Origin: an uncultured Clostridia bacterium | GTDB lineage: Bacteria > Bacillota > Clostridia > TANB77 > CAG-508 | Length of the DNA stretch: 32,852 nucleotides | Reading direction: 5' to 3' | Assembly (NCBI GenBank): GCA_947629085.1 | Contig: CANRCM010000007.1 | Span: 1-32,852, forward strand | In this document: one piece after another, positions 15,716-25,121 of the stretch | How positions within the stretch are numbered: the first letter of the stretch is position 1 | Layout: each line of letters starts with the position of its first letter | Position numbers and translations under genes: made by a program | Notes under the pieces: model-generated | The model's input: the letters and a program-made list of their open reading frames with translations, nothing else | What the model was told of the DNA's origin: nothing | Database searches by the model: none

Positions 15716-16570
15716 TTATAAATTGTAAAGATTCCCTTCAACTAATAATTTAGCTCTTTTTTTAGTTTTTTCATCAGAATTTAAAGCATTTTCTATGAAT
15801 TCAGGATGTTTAATCAAAAATTCTCTCATACATTTGTCTGGATTTTTAAAAAATTTATTTAGTAATTCTAATTGATTTTCATTGATAATTTTCATATTTA
15901 ATGCATTTTTAAATAAATCACTATCTACATTTACTAAAGATAAAGATTTTATACCTTCTTTTTCTAATTTTTCTTTTCCACCTTGTTTTCTATCAACTAG
16001 AACACAAGACCATAATATATTTGCTCCTAAATTTTTAATTGCTGGTATCCAAGTACGTATATAACTAGAAGCAACAGTTATTAAATCTGCTACATGAAGT
16101 ACTTTTTTATCTTTTAAATCTATAGTTTTTTTTGTTTCTGAAAAATTATAATTACTTTCTACAGTAGATAAATCTTTATAAATTGTAATATGTGGTTTTT
16201 TTAATAGATAAGCAATGATAATAGAGAAAAACCAATCTCTTCTTTCTCCTCCTGAAACATAATCAATTTGACTTACATCAATATTTTTTTCAATATAATC
16301 TTTTAAACCGTCAATAACAGTATGATATATTTTATTTCCTTTATATTGGTTTAATACTTTATTAAAAACTTTCTTTGGTAAAGTCATTTTATCTAATAAA
16401 GATTCATCAATAAAGGCCAGAAGTTCTGATGCATCTTTTTGACTGCCATATATGAAATGTGTATTAATAAAATAAGGTCCAATTTTTCCTGAAGTATACC
16501 AAAAAGGCTTATTTTCTTCACAAAATTTAAAGGCATTTGTTTCAAATAAATAAGATATAATATCACACAT
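15716..16570 (-). CDS. Orotate phosphoribosyltransferase-like protein (PyrE-like)
   Basis: The 284-residue protein resembles type I phosphoribosyltransferases of the PyrE type. FWYTSGKIGPYFINTHFIYG matches the N-terminal orotate-binding hood. YVSGGERRDWFFSIIIAYLL and KPHITIYKD match the central strands. KVLHVADLITVASSYI is in the place of the PRPP motif. In canonical PyrE that motif has two adjacent acidic residues and T-T-G; here the first acidic position is Ala and the Gly is missing, so catalysis may differ. A C-terminal helical extension of about 60 residues (KCMREFLIKHPEFIENAL) is extra. It is divergent from pyrC-pyrF-pyrK-pyrD, which lacks pyrE, so it could supply that step or be a regulatory relative. 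AGGAGG lies before the ATG. Confidence 0.65.
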   Translation of the reverse strand: MCDIISYLFETNAFKFCEENKPFWYTSGKIGPYFINTHFIYGSQKDASELLAFIDESLLDKMTLPKKVFNKVLNQYKGNKIYHTVIDGLKDYIEKNIDVSQIDYVSGGERRDWFFSIIIAYLLKKPHITIYKDLSTVESNYNFSETKKTIDLKDKKVLHVADLITVASSYIRTWIPAIKNLGANILWSCVLVDRKQGGKEKLEKEGIKSLSLVNVDSDLFKNALNMKIINENQLELLNKFFKNPDKCMREFLIKHPEFIENALNSDEKTKKRAKLLVEGNLYNL

Positions 16571-16724
16571 AATAATTCCTCCTAAAATAAATTCTATAAA
16601 TATTCTAATTTAAAAAAAAGTATTTGTCAATTAAGTATAAGCAACAATAAAAAACTTAAAAATTTATATATAAGTTTTATATATTTGCTTATTTGTTTGT
16701 AATTACATTTAAAATATAAAACTA

Positions 16725-16753
16725 TTGAAAAATAATAAATTAAATGATAATAT
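16725..16753 (+). promoter_or_regulatory. Promoter of the pyr operon
   Basis: TTGAAA (16725-16730), a 17-base spacer and TAATAT (16748-16753) lie 25 bases before pyrC. The leader is too short for a PyrR attenuator, and none was recognised. The rest of 16571-16724 is AT-rich, with an imperfect hairpin (AAAACTTA with TAAGTTTT) and nothing else. Confidence 0.6.
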
Positions 16754-16778
16754 ATAAAAAAAGTAAGGAGGAATTTCC

Positions 16779-18050
16779 ATGACAATCTTATTAAAAAATG
16801 GAAGAGTGATTGATTATAAAACTCAAAAAGATGAAGTAACAGATATTTTAATAAAAGATAATAAAGTGGAAAAAATTGCTAAAGATATTAATTACAAAAC
16901 AGATGAAATAATTGATTGTAAAAATTTAAATATTATACCTGGAATGATTGATATGCATTGCCATTTAAGAGAACCTGGCTTTGAATATAAAGAAACGATT
17001 AAAACAGGTGCAAAAAGCGCCGTTTGTGGTGGATTTACGACTATTTGCCCTATGCCAAATACTAAACCAACACCAGATAGCGCTATTATTTTACAAAAAA
17101 TCATAAATGAAGCTAAAAGAGTAAATTTATGTAATATACTACCATATTCAACAGTAACTAAAGGAGAAAAAGGAGAAGAATTAGTAGATTTTGAAAAAAT
17201 GAAATCTGCTGGAGCAATAGGTTTTTCTGATGATGGAATGCCAGTTGTAAATAGTAAAATAATGAGAGAAGCTATGATAAAAGCAGACAGTATAGGAAGC
17301 TTTGTTGCATCTCACTGTGAGGAAAAATCAGTGTCAAATGGAGCAATAAATGCAGGAAAGGTTGCAGATAAATTAGAAGTAGAAGGAGTGCTTCCAGAAG
17401 CAGAAGAAATTATGGCAGCACGAGAAATAGTTATTTCTGAAACAAATAATGTAAGAGGACATATCTGTCATATTAGTACAAGAACAAGCAAAAATATGAT
17501 TAGAGATGCAAAAAAAAGAGGTGTGAAAATCACTTGTGAAACTTGTCCTCATTATTTCACATTTACAGTAGATGAAGTGTTAAAATCCGGAGCAAATGCA
17601 AAAATGAATCCACCATTAAGAGAAGAAAAAGATAGACAAGCAATTATAGAGGGATTAAAAGAAGGAACTATAGATGCAATAATAACAGATCATGCACCAC
17701 ATAGCGAAGCTGAAAAGGATAAAGAATTATCAAAAGCTCCAAATGGTATTATCGGATTTGAAACAGCATTGTCTGCAGAAATAATGAATTTGGTAGATAC
17801 AGGAGATCTAAGCTATTTAGATTTAGTTAAAGTAATATCATACAATCCTGCAAGGTTATTAAAAATAGACAGAGGAACAATAGAAGAAGGTAAAGTAGCT
17901 GATATTACAATTTTTGATCCAAATGAAAGATATATATATACAAAAAATATGATTGTATCCAAATCTAAGAATACTCCTTTTATTGGTAAGGAATTAAAAG
18001 GTAAAGTAAAATATACAATAGTAAATGGAAATATAGTATATAAAGATTAA
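16779..18050 (+). CDS. pyrC: Dihydroorotase
   Basis: This zinc amidohydrolase cyclises carbamoyl-aspartate to dihydroorotate in pyrimidine synthesis. At 423 residues it is a class I enzyme (bacterial PyrC of Firmicutes). Metal-binding His60 and His62 are in DMHCHLREPGFEY. Further ligands and active-site residues are in SHCEEKSVSNGA, RGHICHIST and TDHAPHSEAEKD. GFSDDGMPV and KMNPPLREEKDRQ are also typical. AAGGAGG lies 8 bases before the ATG. It is the first gene of pyrC-pyrF-pyrK-pyrD, with 41 bases to pyrF. Confidence 0.96.
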   Translation: MTILLKNGRVIDYKTQKDEVTDILIKDNKVEKIAKDINYKTDEIIDCKNLNIIPGMIDMHCHLREPGFEYKETIKTGAKSAVCGGFTTICPMPNTKPTPDSAIILQKIINEAKRVNLCNILPYSTVTKGEKGEELVDFEKMKSAGAIGFSDDGMPVVNSKIMREAMIKADSIGSFVASHCEEKSVSNGAINAGKVADKLEVEGVLPEAEEIMAAREIVISETNNVRGHICHISTRTSKNMIRDAKKRGVKITCETCPHYFTFTVDEVLKSGANAKMNPPLREEKDRQAIIEGLKEGTIDAIITDHAPHSEAEKDKELSKAPNGIIGFETALSAEIMNLVDTGDLSYLDLVKVISYNPARLLKIDRGTIEEGKVADITIFDPNERYIYTKNMIVSKSKNTPFIGKELKGKVKYTIVNGNIVYKD

Positions 18051-18091
18051 GTAATAAAAGATAAAAATATATAAATATAAAAGGAGGATTA

Positions 18092-19022
18092 ATGATGAAC
18101 GCAATTGATAGATTAATTGATAAGATTAAAGAAACAAATAATCCAACGGTAATGGGATTAGATCCAAGATATGAAATATTACCTAAATGTATAGCAGATA
18201 AATATTCTAAAAATTTAGAAGGTATGTCTAAAGCAATTATAGAATATAATAAGAAATTAATAGACGCTACATATGATATTATACCAGCAATAAAACCTCA
18301 AATTGCTTTTTATGAGATGTTTGGTATTCATGGAATTGAAGCTTTCTATAAAACTTGTAAATATGCCAAAGAAAAGGGAATGATTGTCATTGCAGACATT
18401 AAAAGAGGAGATATTGGTTCAACAGCACAAGGATATTCAAATGCATATTTAGGAAAAACAAAAATAGGAGATATAGAAGATTCTGTATTTGATGTAGACT
18501 TTATTACGGTAAACCCTTATATGGGTACGGATTGTATTAAACCTTTTATAGAAGATTGTAAAAAATATGATAAAGGAATTTTTATATTAGTTAAAACTTC
18601 TAATCCATCATCAGGAGAGTTACAAGATGTTAAATTACAAGATGGAAAAGAAGTATATAAAAAGGTTGCAGAGCTAGTAGAAGAGTGGGGAAAAGATTTA
18701 ACAGGAAAATATAATTATAGTAGCGTATCAGCTGTTGTTGGAGCAACTTATCCAAAACAATTACAAGAATTAAGAAATTTAGCTCCTCATACCTATTTTT
18801 TAATACCAGGATATGGAGCACAAGGAGGAAAAGCAGAAGATATTGCACTAGGATTTGATAATAATAAGCTTGGGCGGGATAGTAAATGCATCTAGAAGTT
18901 TAATGTGTGCTTATAAATCAGAATTATGGAAAAACAAATTTAAAGAAGAAGATTATGCTCAAGCAACAAGATTTGAAGCAATAAGAATGAGGGATGAATT
19001 AAATAGTGAAATTAACAAATAA
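18092..19022 (+). CDS. pyrF: Orotidine-5'-phosphate decarboxylase (type 2), with a CGG shift
   Basis: The enzyme decarboxylates OMP to UMP. It is the longer type 2 form (309 residues after the shift). The catalytic motif IADIKRGDIGSTAQGYSNAY is near residue 100, TVNPYMGTDCIKPF follows, and VGATYPKQLQELRNLAP and LIPGYGAQGG form the phosphate-binding part. At CGG 18875-18877 (codon 262) skipping the C changes L-G-R-D into L-G-G-IVNASRSLM, the conserved phosphate-loop segment, and continues to a stop at 19022. Unshifted translation stops six codons after the CGG. Start ATG 18092 has AAGGAGG upstream; ATG 18095 is equally possible. pyrK follows after 12 bases. Confidence 0.95.
18875..18877 (+). 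other. CGG recoding site in pyrF
   Basis: The frame reads CTT GGG CGG GAT AGT. Skipping the C gives CTT GGG GGG ATA GTA AAT, L-G-G-I-V-N, as expected in PyrF. Confidence 0.92.
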
Positions 19023-19034
19023 GGAGTTTTAATT

Positions 19035-19826
19035 ATGGTAGTAAAGGTACAAGCAAAATTATTAGACAAAATAAAGTTAAAAGAAAATATATATCATTTT
19101 AAGGTAGAAGCACCTGAAATTGTAAAAACAGCCAAACCAGGAAATTTTATCGAGATAAGAGTATCAAACAATACAGATCCTTTTATAAGAAGACCGATTA
19201 GTATTCATAATATTGATAAAAACAAAGGTATTTTAGAATTTATATTCCAAATTAAAGGAGAAGGAACTAAAAATTTATCTAAAAAAAATATTGGAGAAGA
19301 AATTGATATTATAGGACCATTAGGAAATGGAACGTTTAAATATAATGAATACCAAAATATAGCTGTAATAGGAGGAGGAATAGGAGTATTTCCATTATAT
19401 GAGCTATGTAAAGAAGCTAAAGAAGATAATAAACATGTTAGTACTTATTTAGGATTTAGAAGCAAAGATTTTGTTCTTCTAGAAAAAGAATTTAAAAAAG
19501 TTTCAGATAATTTAATTATAACAACAGATGATGGTAGTTATGCAAATACAGGATTTGCAATAAATTATTTAGAAGAAGATATAAATCAAGGAAAAGTAAG
19601 TTCAATATATGCATGTGGTCCATTACCTATGCTTAAGGCCATAAGAAAATTATCAATTGAAAAAAATATTCCATGTCAGATTTCTCTAGAAGAAAGAATG
19701 GGATGTGGTTTAGGAGTATGTCTCGGATGTGCAGTAAAAACAGCTGAAAGTTCAAAAGAAAACCCACAGTATTGGCACGTATGTAAAGGCGGCCCTGTTT
19801 TTAATGCAAAACTAGTAGAAATATAA
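19035..19826 (+). CDS. pyrK: Dihydroorotate dehydrogenase B, electron transfer subunit
   Basis: The 263-residue protein carries FAD and a [2Fe-2S] cluster and passes electrons from PyrD to NAD+. IRRPISIHNID is the FAD-binding motif, IGGGIGVFPLYELCKEA the NAD-binding Gly-rich loop, and YACGPLPMLKAI the following motif. The cluster ligands are in RMGCGLGVCLGCAV with the last Cys in YWHVCKGGPVF. The ribosome site is AAGGAG. It lies 12 bases after pyrF and 21 bases before pyrD, as in the usual pyrK-pyrD pair. Confidence 0.96.
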   Translation: MVVKVQAKLLDKIKLKENIYHFKVEAPEIVKTAKPGNFIEIRVSNNTDPFIRRPISIHNIDKNKGILEFIFQIKGEGTKNLSKKNIGEEIDIIGPLGNGTFKYNEYQNIAVIGGGIGVFPLYELCKEAKEDNKHVSTYLGFRSKDFVLLEKEFKKVSDNLIITTDDGSYANTGFAINYLEEDINQGKVSSIYACGPLPMLKAIRKLSIEKNIPCQISLEERMGCGLGVCLGCAVKTAESSKENPQYWHVCKGGPVFNAKLVEI

Positions 19827-19847
19827 TAAATAAAAAGGAGTAATTAA

Positions 19848-20756
19848 ATGAATACACGAATAAATTTTGCAGGAATAAAAATGAAAAATCCAGTAACTGT
19901 TGCATCTGGTACATTCGGATATGGAAGAGAATTTCATAATTTTTTTGATTTAAGTAAATTAGGAGGAATAATAACAAAAGGAACTTCTTTGAAACCAAGA
20001 AGTGGAAATAAGCCACCTAGAATATGTGAAACTGCAAGTGGCATATTAAACAGTATAGGATTACAAAATCCAGGAATTGAGTATTTTGCTCAAAATGATT
20101 TACCGTTTTTAAAAAAATTTGATACAGCAATTATAGTCAATGCATGTGGAAGTACAGTAGATGAGTATGTAGAATTATGTAAAATATTGAACAAATTAGA
20201 TATAGATGGTGTTGAATTGAATTTATCTTGCCCTAATGTTAAAGCGGGATGTATGGCATTTGGAAATACTTATGATGGCGTAAAAGAAATTACAAGTAAA
20301 GTAAGAAAAGTATTAGATAAACCGTTAATTGTAAAATTGACTCCTAACGTAACAGACATTGCTTCAATTGCAAAAGGAGCAGAAGATGCAGGTGCAGATG
20401 GAGTTTCTTTAATAAATACTTTATTAGGAATGAAAATAGACATACATACGCGAAAACCAATTTTAGCTAATAATACTGGAGGACTTTCAGGTCCTGCTGT
20501 AAAACCTGTTGCAATAAGAATGGTATATCAAGTATCACAAGCTGTAAATATTCCTATTCTTGGAATGGGAGGAATTATAAATGGTGAAGATGCTATAGAA
20601 TTTATGCTTGCAGGTGCAACTGCTATATCTATTGGAGCAGGAAATTTTATAGATCCATATACAAGTATTAATACTATAAGTGAGATTAAAAATTATATGA
20701 TCAAAAATAATATAGAAAATATTAATGATATAATAGGTAAAGTTCAAATCAATTAA
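19848..20756 (+). CDS. pyrD: Dihydroorotate dehydrogenase B, catalytic subunit (class 1B)
   Basis: This 302-residue FMN enzyme oxidises dihydroorotate to orotate; class 1B forms work with PyrK and use NAD+. Features are VASGTFGYGREF near the N-terminus, ITKGTSLKPRSGNKPPRICE, GLQNPGIEYF, the catalytic Cys in LNLSCPNVKAGCMAFG (class 1 enzymes use Cys as base), KLTPNVTDIASIAK, NNTGGLSGPAVKPVAIRMVY, and GMGGIINGEDAIEFMLAGAT. Overall length and order match the family. It ends the operon, with a terminator just after. Confidence 0.96.
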   Translation: MNTRINFAGIKMKNPVTVASGTFGYGREFHNFFDLSKLGGIITKGTSLKPRSGNKPPRICETASGILNSIGLQNPGIEYFAQNDLPFLKKFDTAIIVNACGSTVDEYVELCKILNKLDIDGVELNLSCPNVKAGCMAFGNTYDGVKEITSKVRKVLDKPLIVKLTPNVTDIASIAKGAEDAGADGVSLINTLLGMKIDIHTRKPILANNTGGLSGPAVKPVAIRMVYQVSQAVNIPILGMGGIINGEDAIEFMLAGATAISIGAGNFIDPYTSINTISEIKNYMIKNNIENINDIIGKVQIN

Positions 20757-20766
20757 TTATAAGAAA

Positions 20767-20802
20767 TAAAAGAAATATTTAAAAAGTATTTCTTTTATTT
20801 TT
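20767..20802 (+). terminator. Intrinsic terminator after pyrD
   Basis: TAAAAGAAATA (20767-20777) pairs with TATTTCTTTTA (20787-20797), followed by TTTTT. Confidence 0.85.
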
Positions 20803-20843
20803 ATGACAAATATAGTAGAAAAATGTAAAATTTTGAAAAAATA

Positions 20844-20872
20844 TTGTATTAAAAATAATGATTTGATATAAT
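20844..20872 (+). promoter_or_regulatory. Promoter of the hydrogenase operon
   Basis: TTGTAT (20844-20849), a 17-base spacer and TATAAT (20867-20872) lie 43 bases before hydC. Confidence 0.65.
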
Positions 20873-20915
20873 TAAATTGCAGTTTAATAAATATTATTAA
20901 ATAGGAGGTAATTTT

Positions 20916-21419
20916 ATGGATGAAAAAGTAAACTGTACAAAATGCAAATGTGGTAAAGAAGATAAATTCTTAAAAAAGTTATTTACAATATATAAACCAA
21001 ACAAAGACAATTTAATTCAAATGTTAAATGAAATACAAGAACACTATGGATATGTACCAATGTATGTTCAGCAAGAGCTATCGGAATTTTTAAAAATACC
21101 AATGGCAGAAATTTATGGTGTAGTAACATTTTATTCAAGATTTTCATTAGAACCACAAGGAAAATATAAAATATCTGTATGTTTAGGTACTGCTTGTTTC
21201 GTAAAAGGTTCACAAAAAATACTTGATAGGCTATCAGAAAGATTGAAAATTGAACCCGGAGAAACAACAGAAGATGTATTATTTACAATAGATCAAACAA
21301 GATGTGTAGGAGCATGTGGATTAGCTCCTGTCTTCACAGTAAATGGTGAAGTATATGGAAAAGCAACTGTACAAGATTTAGATAAAGTATTAGATAAATT
21401 ATTGGAACAGGAGGGATAA
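20916..21419 (+). CDS. hydC: Bifurcating hydrogenase NuoE-like subunit (HydC)
   Basis: The 167-residue thioredoxin-like [2Fe-2S] protein is homologous to NuoE. Four cluster Cys residues lie in VCLGTACFVKGSQ and CVGACGLAPVF. The helical region HYGYVPMYVQQELSEFLKIP and GVVTFYSRFSLEPQGKYKIS is characteristic of the family. The extra N-terminal CTKCKCGKED is not part of the common NuoE core. With HydB and HydA it forms the trimeric enzyme that makes H2 from NADH and reduced ferredoxin together (confurcation), or the reverse. The gene ends one base before hydB, whose ribosome site lies inside it, so they are coupled. AGGAGG precedes its own ATG. Confidence 0.93.
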   Translation: MDEKVNCTKCKCGKEDKFLKKLFTIYKPNKDNLIQMLNEIQEHYGYVPMYVQQELSEFLKIPMAEIYGVVTFYSRFSLEPQGKYKISVCLGTACFVKGSQKILDRLSERLKIEPGETTEDVLFTIDQTRCVGACGLAPVFTVNGEVYGKATVQDLDKVLDKLLEQEG

Positions 21420-21420
21420 G

Positions 21421-23277
21421 ATGAAAACCTTAGAAGAAATTCATAAAATTAGAGAAAATAAGAAAAAAGAATTAGATTTAAGAGTAAATACAAATGCAGA
21501 TACTCGTGAAAAACACATTTTAGTATGTCAAGGTACAGGATGTACTTCTTCAAAATCTCCGGATATTCTTAAAAACTTTAAAAAGATATTAAAAGAAAAA
21601 AATATAGAAAATGTTAGAGTTATAAAAACCGGATGTTTTGGATTATGTGCAAAAGGGCCAATCGTTATTATAAGACCAGAAGATACATTTTATGCAATGG
21701 TAACGCCAAATGATTGTGAAGAAATAATTCAAACACATATAGTAGAAGGTAAAATAGTAGAGAGACTACTATGCAAAGATATTGATGGTTCAAAAGCGAA
21801 AAGCTTAGATGAATTAAGCTTTTACAAAAAACAAAAAAGAATAGCATTAAAAAATTGTGGAGTAATTGATCCAGAAAATATTGATGAATATATTGCATTT
21901 GATGGATATAAAGCACTAGAGACAGTTCTTAAAGAAATGACTCCAGATGATATTATAGACATACTAAGCAAATCAGGATTACGTGGTAGAGGTGGTGCAG
22001 GATTTCCTACATATAAAAAGTGGGAATTTACAAAAGCTGCTGAAGAAAAACAAAAATATGTAGTCTGTAATGCAGATGAAGGTGATCCAGGAGCATTTAT
22101 GGATAGAAGTATTTTAGAAGGAGATCCTCATTCAATATTAGAAGCAATGTCAATAGCAGCTTTTTGTATAGGAGCAAATAAAGGATTTATATATGTAAGA
22201 GCAGAATATCCAATTGCAGTAAAAAGATTACAAATAGCAATAGATCAAGCAAGAGAGTATGGTATTTTAGGAAAAAACATATTTAATTTAGGATTTGATT
22301 TTGACATAGAAATAAGACTTGGGGCAGGAGCTTTTGTATGTGGAGAGGAAACAGCATTACTTGAATCTATAGAGGGAAAAAGAGGTCAACCTCGTTTGAA
22401 ACCACCATATCCAGCAGTATCTGGATTATGGGGTAAACCTACATTAATAAACAATGTTGAAACTTATGCAAATATAGCACAAATAATATTAAAAGGACCT
22501 GAATGGTATTCATCAATTGGAACAGAAAATTCAAAAGGAACTAAAGTTTTCGCATTGGGTGGAAATGTAAATAATATTGGACTTGTAGAAGTGCCTATGG
22601 GAACAACTCTAAGAGAAATTGTATTTGATATTGGAGGAGGAATTCCTAATGGAAGAGAATTTAAAGCTGCTCAAACAGGAGGTCCTTCAGGAGGATGTAT
22701 TCCAAAAGAACATTTAGATACACCAATTGATTATGAATCATTAAAAGAAATTGGATCAATGATGGGATCAGGTGGATTAATTGTAATGGATGATACAAAA
22801 TGTATGGTATCATTAGCCAAATTCTATTTAGATTTTACTGTAAGTGAAAGTTGTGGTAAATGTACTCCATGTAGAATTGGAACAAAAAGAATGCATGAAA
22901 TATTAGAAAAAATATGTGATGGAAAAGGCTCAGAAAGTGACATATACAAACTAGAAAAATTATCTAAAAACATAATAAAATCAAGTGTATGTGGACTAGG
23001 TCAAACAGCACCAAACCCAGTAATAAGTACAATGAAATATTTTGCTGATGAATACAGAGAACATGTAATAGATAAAACATGTAAAACAAATGAATGTAAA
23101 GCCCTAGCAAAAATAGAAGTAATACCTGAAAAATGTAAAGGATGCGGTATTTGTCAAAAAAATTGTCCAGTAGATGCAATCGAAGGCGAAGGAAGAGATA
23201 TTAGAAGAATTAATCAAGAAAAATGTATTAAATGTACAACTTGCATTAGCAAGTGCCCATTTAAGGCTATAAAATAG
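21421..23277 (+). CDS. hydB: Bifurcating hydrogenase NuoF-like subunit (HydB)
   Basis: The 618-residue flavoprotein binds FMN and NAD(H). The N-terminal thioredoxin-like [2Fe-2S] domain has CQGTGCTSSKSPD and KTGCFGLCAKGP. The NuoF core has GLRGRGGAGFPTYKKWEF, VCNADEGDPGAFMDRSILEG and GAGAFVCGEETALLESIEGK. A [4Fe-4S] cluster lies at ESCGKCTPCRIGTKRM with a later Cys in SSVCGLGQTAPNP. The C-terminus adds two ferredoxin clusters (CKGCGICQKNCPVDAIEG and CIKCTTCISKCPFKAI). This domain order is that of HydB of trimeric electron-bifurcating [FeFe] hydrogenases. It lies between hydC and hydA (20-base gap to hydA). Confidence 0.95.
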   Translation: MKTLEEIHKIRENKKKELDLRVNTNADTREKHILVCQGTGCTSSKSPDILKNFKKILKEKNIENVRVIKTGCFGLCAKGPIVIIRPEDTFYAMVTPNDCEEIIQTHIVEGKIVERLLCKDIDGSKAKSLDELSFYKKQKRIALKNCGVIDPENIDEYIAFDGYKALETVLKEMTPDDIIDILSKSGLRGRGGAGFPTYKKWEFTKAAEEKQKYVVCNADEGDPGAFMDRSILEGDPHSILEAMSIAAFCIGANKGFIYVRAEYPIAVKRLQIAIDQAREYGILGKNIFNLGFDFDIEIRLGAGAFVCGEETALLESIEGKRGQPRLKPPYPAVSGLWGKPTLINNVETYANIAQIILKGPEWYSSIGTENSKGTKVFALGGNVNNIGLVEVPMGTTLREIVFDIGGGIPNGREFKAAQTGGPSGGCIPKEHLDTPIDYESLKEIGSMMGSGGLIVMDDTKCMVSLAKFYLDFTVSESCGKCTPCRIGTKRMHEILEKICDGKGSESDIYKLEKLSKNIIKSSVCGLGQTAPNPVISTMKYFADEYREHVIDKTCKTNECKALAKIEVIPEKCKGCGICQKNCPVDAIEGEGRDIRRINQEKCIKCTTCISKCPFKAIK

Positions 23278-23297
23278 TTATACGAGGAGGAATAAAT

Positions 23298-25058
23298 ATG
23301 AAAGAAGAGTTAATAACATTAAAGATTGACAATAAAGAAGTTAAAGTAAAAAAAGGAAGCACTATTCTAGATGCTGCAAGACAAGCTAATATAGATATTC
23401 CAACTCTATGCTTTTTAAAAGACATAAATGAAGTTGGAGATTGTAGAATGTGTATTGTTGAAATAGAAGGAAGAAGAGGTTTTACTCCTTCATGTGTACA
23501 AAAAGCAGAAGAAGGAATGGTTGTCCATACCAATACACCACCTATAATAGATGCTAGACGTGTAATTTTAGATTTAATAATATCAAACCATAAAATTGAT
23601 TGTTTAACTTGTACTAGATCTGGAAATTGTGAATTGCAAGATTTAGCCAAAAAGTTTAATATTAGAGACATAGAATTTCCAGGAGAAAAAATAGAACATA
23701 CAATTGATGATGTATCACCTTCAATTGTAAGAGATTTTAGTAAATGCGTTTTATGCAGAAGATGTGTTGCAACTTGTAAAAATGTTCAAAAAATAGGAGC
23801 CATAGATTGTATTAATAGAGGATTTGAATCATGCGTTTCTACTGTTGGAAATAATAGCTTAAATGATGTAAATTGTACATTTTGTGGACAATGTATTCAA
23901 AGTTGTCCAACAGGTGCATTGCATGAAAAAGAAACAATATCTGAAGTATGGGAAAAATTAAAAGATCCTGATTGTTATGTTATAGCCCAAACTGCTCCGG
24001 CTGTCAGAGCAGCACTCGGTGAAGAATTTGGAATTGATATTGGAACAAATGTAACAGGAAAAATGATAACAGCATTAAAAAGATTAGGATTCGATAAAGT
24101 ATTTGATACAAATACTGGCGCAGATTTTACAATCATGGAGGAAGCAAATGAATTTATAGAAAGATTTACAAATAAAAATTCAGTACTGCCTATGATTACA
24201 TCATGTAGTCCAGGTTGGGTAAGATATATTGAAATGAATTATCCAGAACTTTTACCTCATTTATCAACTTGCAAATCTCCACATCAAATGTTTGGGGCAT
24301 TAATAAAGACATATTTTGCTAAAAAAGAAGGTATAGATCCAAATAAAATATATGTTGTATCTGTCATGCCATGTGTCGCAAAAAAATTTGAAAGTACACG
24401 CGAAGAAATGAACTATGACGGAATTTCAGATGTAGATAATGTAATTACTACTCGTGAACTTTCAAGAATGATTAAAGAAGCGAACATAGAATTTAAAAAA
24501 TTAGAAGATGATAATTTTGATGATCCAATGGGAGAAGCAACTGGTGCTGGAGCAATATTTGGAACAACTGGTGGTGTTATGGAAGCAGCATTAAGAACAG
24601 CTCAAGACATTTTAAATAAGAAAGATTTAGATACAATTGATTTTAAAAAGGTTCGTGGAGAAGAAGGAATAAAAAAAGCAACGATAAATATTGATGGTAA
24701 AAAGATAAAAGTTGTTGCTGCAAGTGGATTAGCAAATGCTAAAGTAATATTAGAAGAAATAAAAAATGGAAAAGCGGATTATCAATTTGTAGAAATCATG
24801 GCATGTCCTGGCGGTTGCGTAATGGGTGGTGGTCAACCTATAAAGAGTTCTAAAGTACGCGCAGAAATAGATGTTAGAAAATTAAGGGCAAACTGTCTAT
24901 ATTCCATAGATGAAAAAAGTACAATTAGAAAATCTCATGAAAACATTATATTAAAGAAAATTTATAAAGAATTTTTAAAAAGCCCTGGAAGTGATATTGC
25001 TCATAGATTATTACATACGCATTATGTTGAAAGAAAAAAATATAAAATAAATAATTAA
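23298..25058 (+). CDS. hydA: [FeFe] hydrogenase catalytic subunit (HydA, bifurcating type)
   Basis: The 586-residue catalytic subunit carries the H-cluster. The N-terminal [2Fe-2S] domain has TLCFLKDINEVGDCRMCIVE and a later Cys. The His-ligated [4Fe-4S] site is in HKIDCLTCTRSGNCELQ, and two ferredoxin sites are CVLCRRCVATC and CTFCGQCIQSCPTGAL. The H-cluster motifs are L1 TSCSPGW, L2 MPCVAKKFE and L3 MACPGGCVMGGGQP. L1 differs from the textbook TSCCPxW by Ser at the second Cys position; I cannot tell here whether this is usual in the group. The C-terminal small-subunit-like helices follow (LYSIDEKSTIRKSHENIILK). Together with hydC and hydB it implies NADH plus ferredoxin-dependent H2 production in a fermenting anaerobe. 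Confidence 0.94.
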   Translation: MKEELITLKIDNKEVKVKKGSTILDAARQANIDIPTLCFLKDINEVGDCRMCIVEIEGRRGFTPSCVQKAEEGMVVHTNTPPIIDARRVILDLIISNHKIDCLTCTRSGNCELQDLAKKFNIRDIEFPGEKIEHTIDDVSPSIVRDFSKCVLCRRCVATCKNVQKIGAIDCINRGFESCVSTVGNNSLNDVNCTFCGQCIQSCPTGALHEKETISEVWEKLKDPDCYVIAQTAPAVRAALGEEFGIDIGTNVTGKMITALKRLGFDKVFDTNTGADFTIMEEANEFIERFTNKNSVLPMITSCSPGWVRYIEMNYPELLPHLSTCKSPHQMFGALIKTYFAKKEGIDPNKIYVVSVMPCVAKKFESTREEMNYDGISDVDNVITTRELSRMIKEANIEFKKLEDDNFDDPMGEATGAGAIFGTTGGVMEAALRTAQDILNKKDLDTIDFKKVRGEEGIKKATINIDGKKIKVVAASGLANAKVILEEIKNGKADYQFVEIMACPGGCVMGGGQPIKSSKVRAEIDVRKLRANCLYSIDEKSTIRKSHENIILKKIYKEFLKSPGSDIAHRLLHTHYVERKKYKINN

Positions 25059-25080
25059 TAACAATAATTAATAAGATAAA

Positions 25081-25115
25081 AAATATGGAAGCAAAATAAA
25101 TTTGCTTCCATATTT
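25081..25115. terminator. Strong bidirectional terminator after hydA
   Basis: A 15-base perfect stem (25081-25095 with 25101-25115; core ATGGAAGCAAA) with T residues on the plus side and A residues before it serves both hydA and the minus-strand gene at 25122. Confidence 0.88.
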
Positions 25116-25121
25116 TTGGCA

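Noticed and set aside
16571..16778. PyrR-type attenuator before pyrC
   Set aside because: The promoter sits only 25 bases before pyrC and no terminator/antiterminator pair or PyrR-binding loop is seen.
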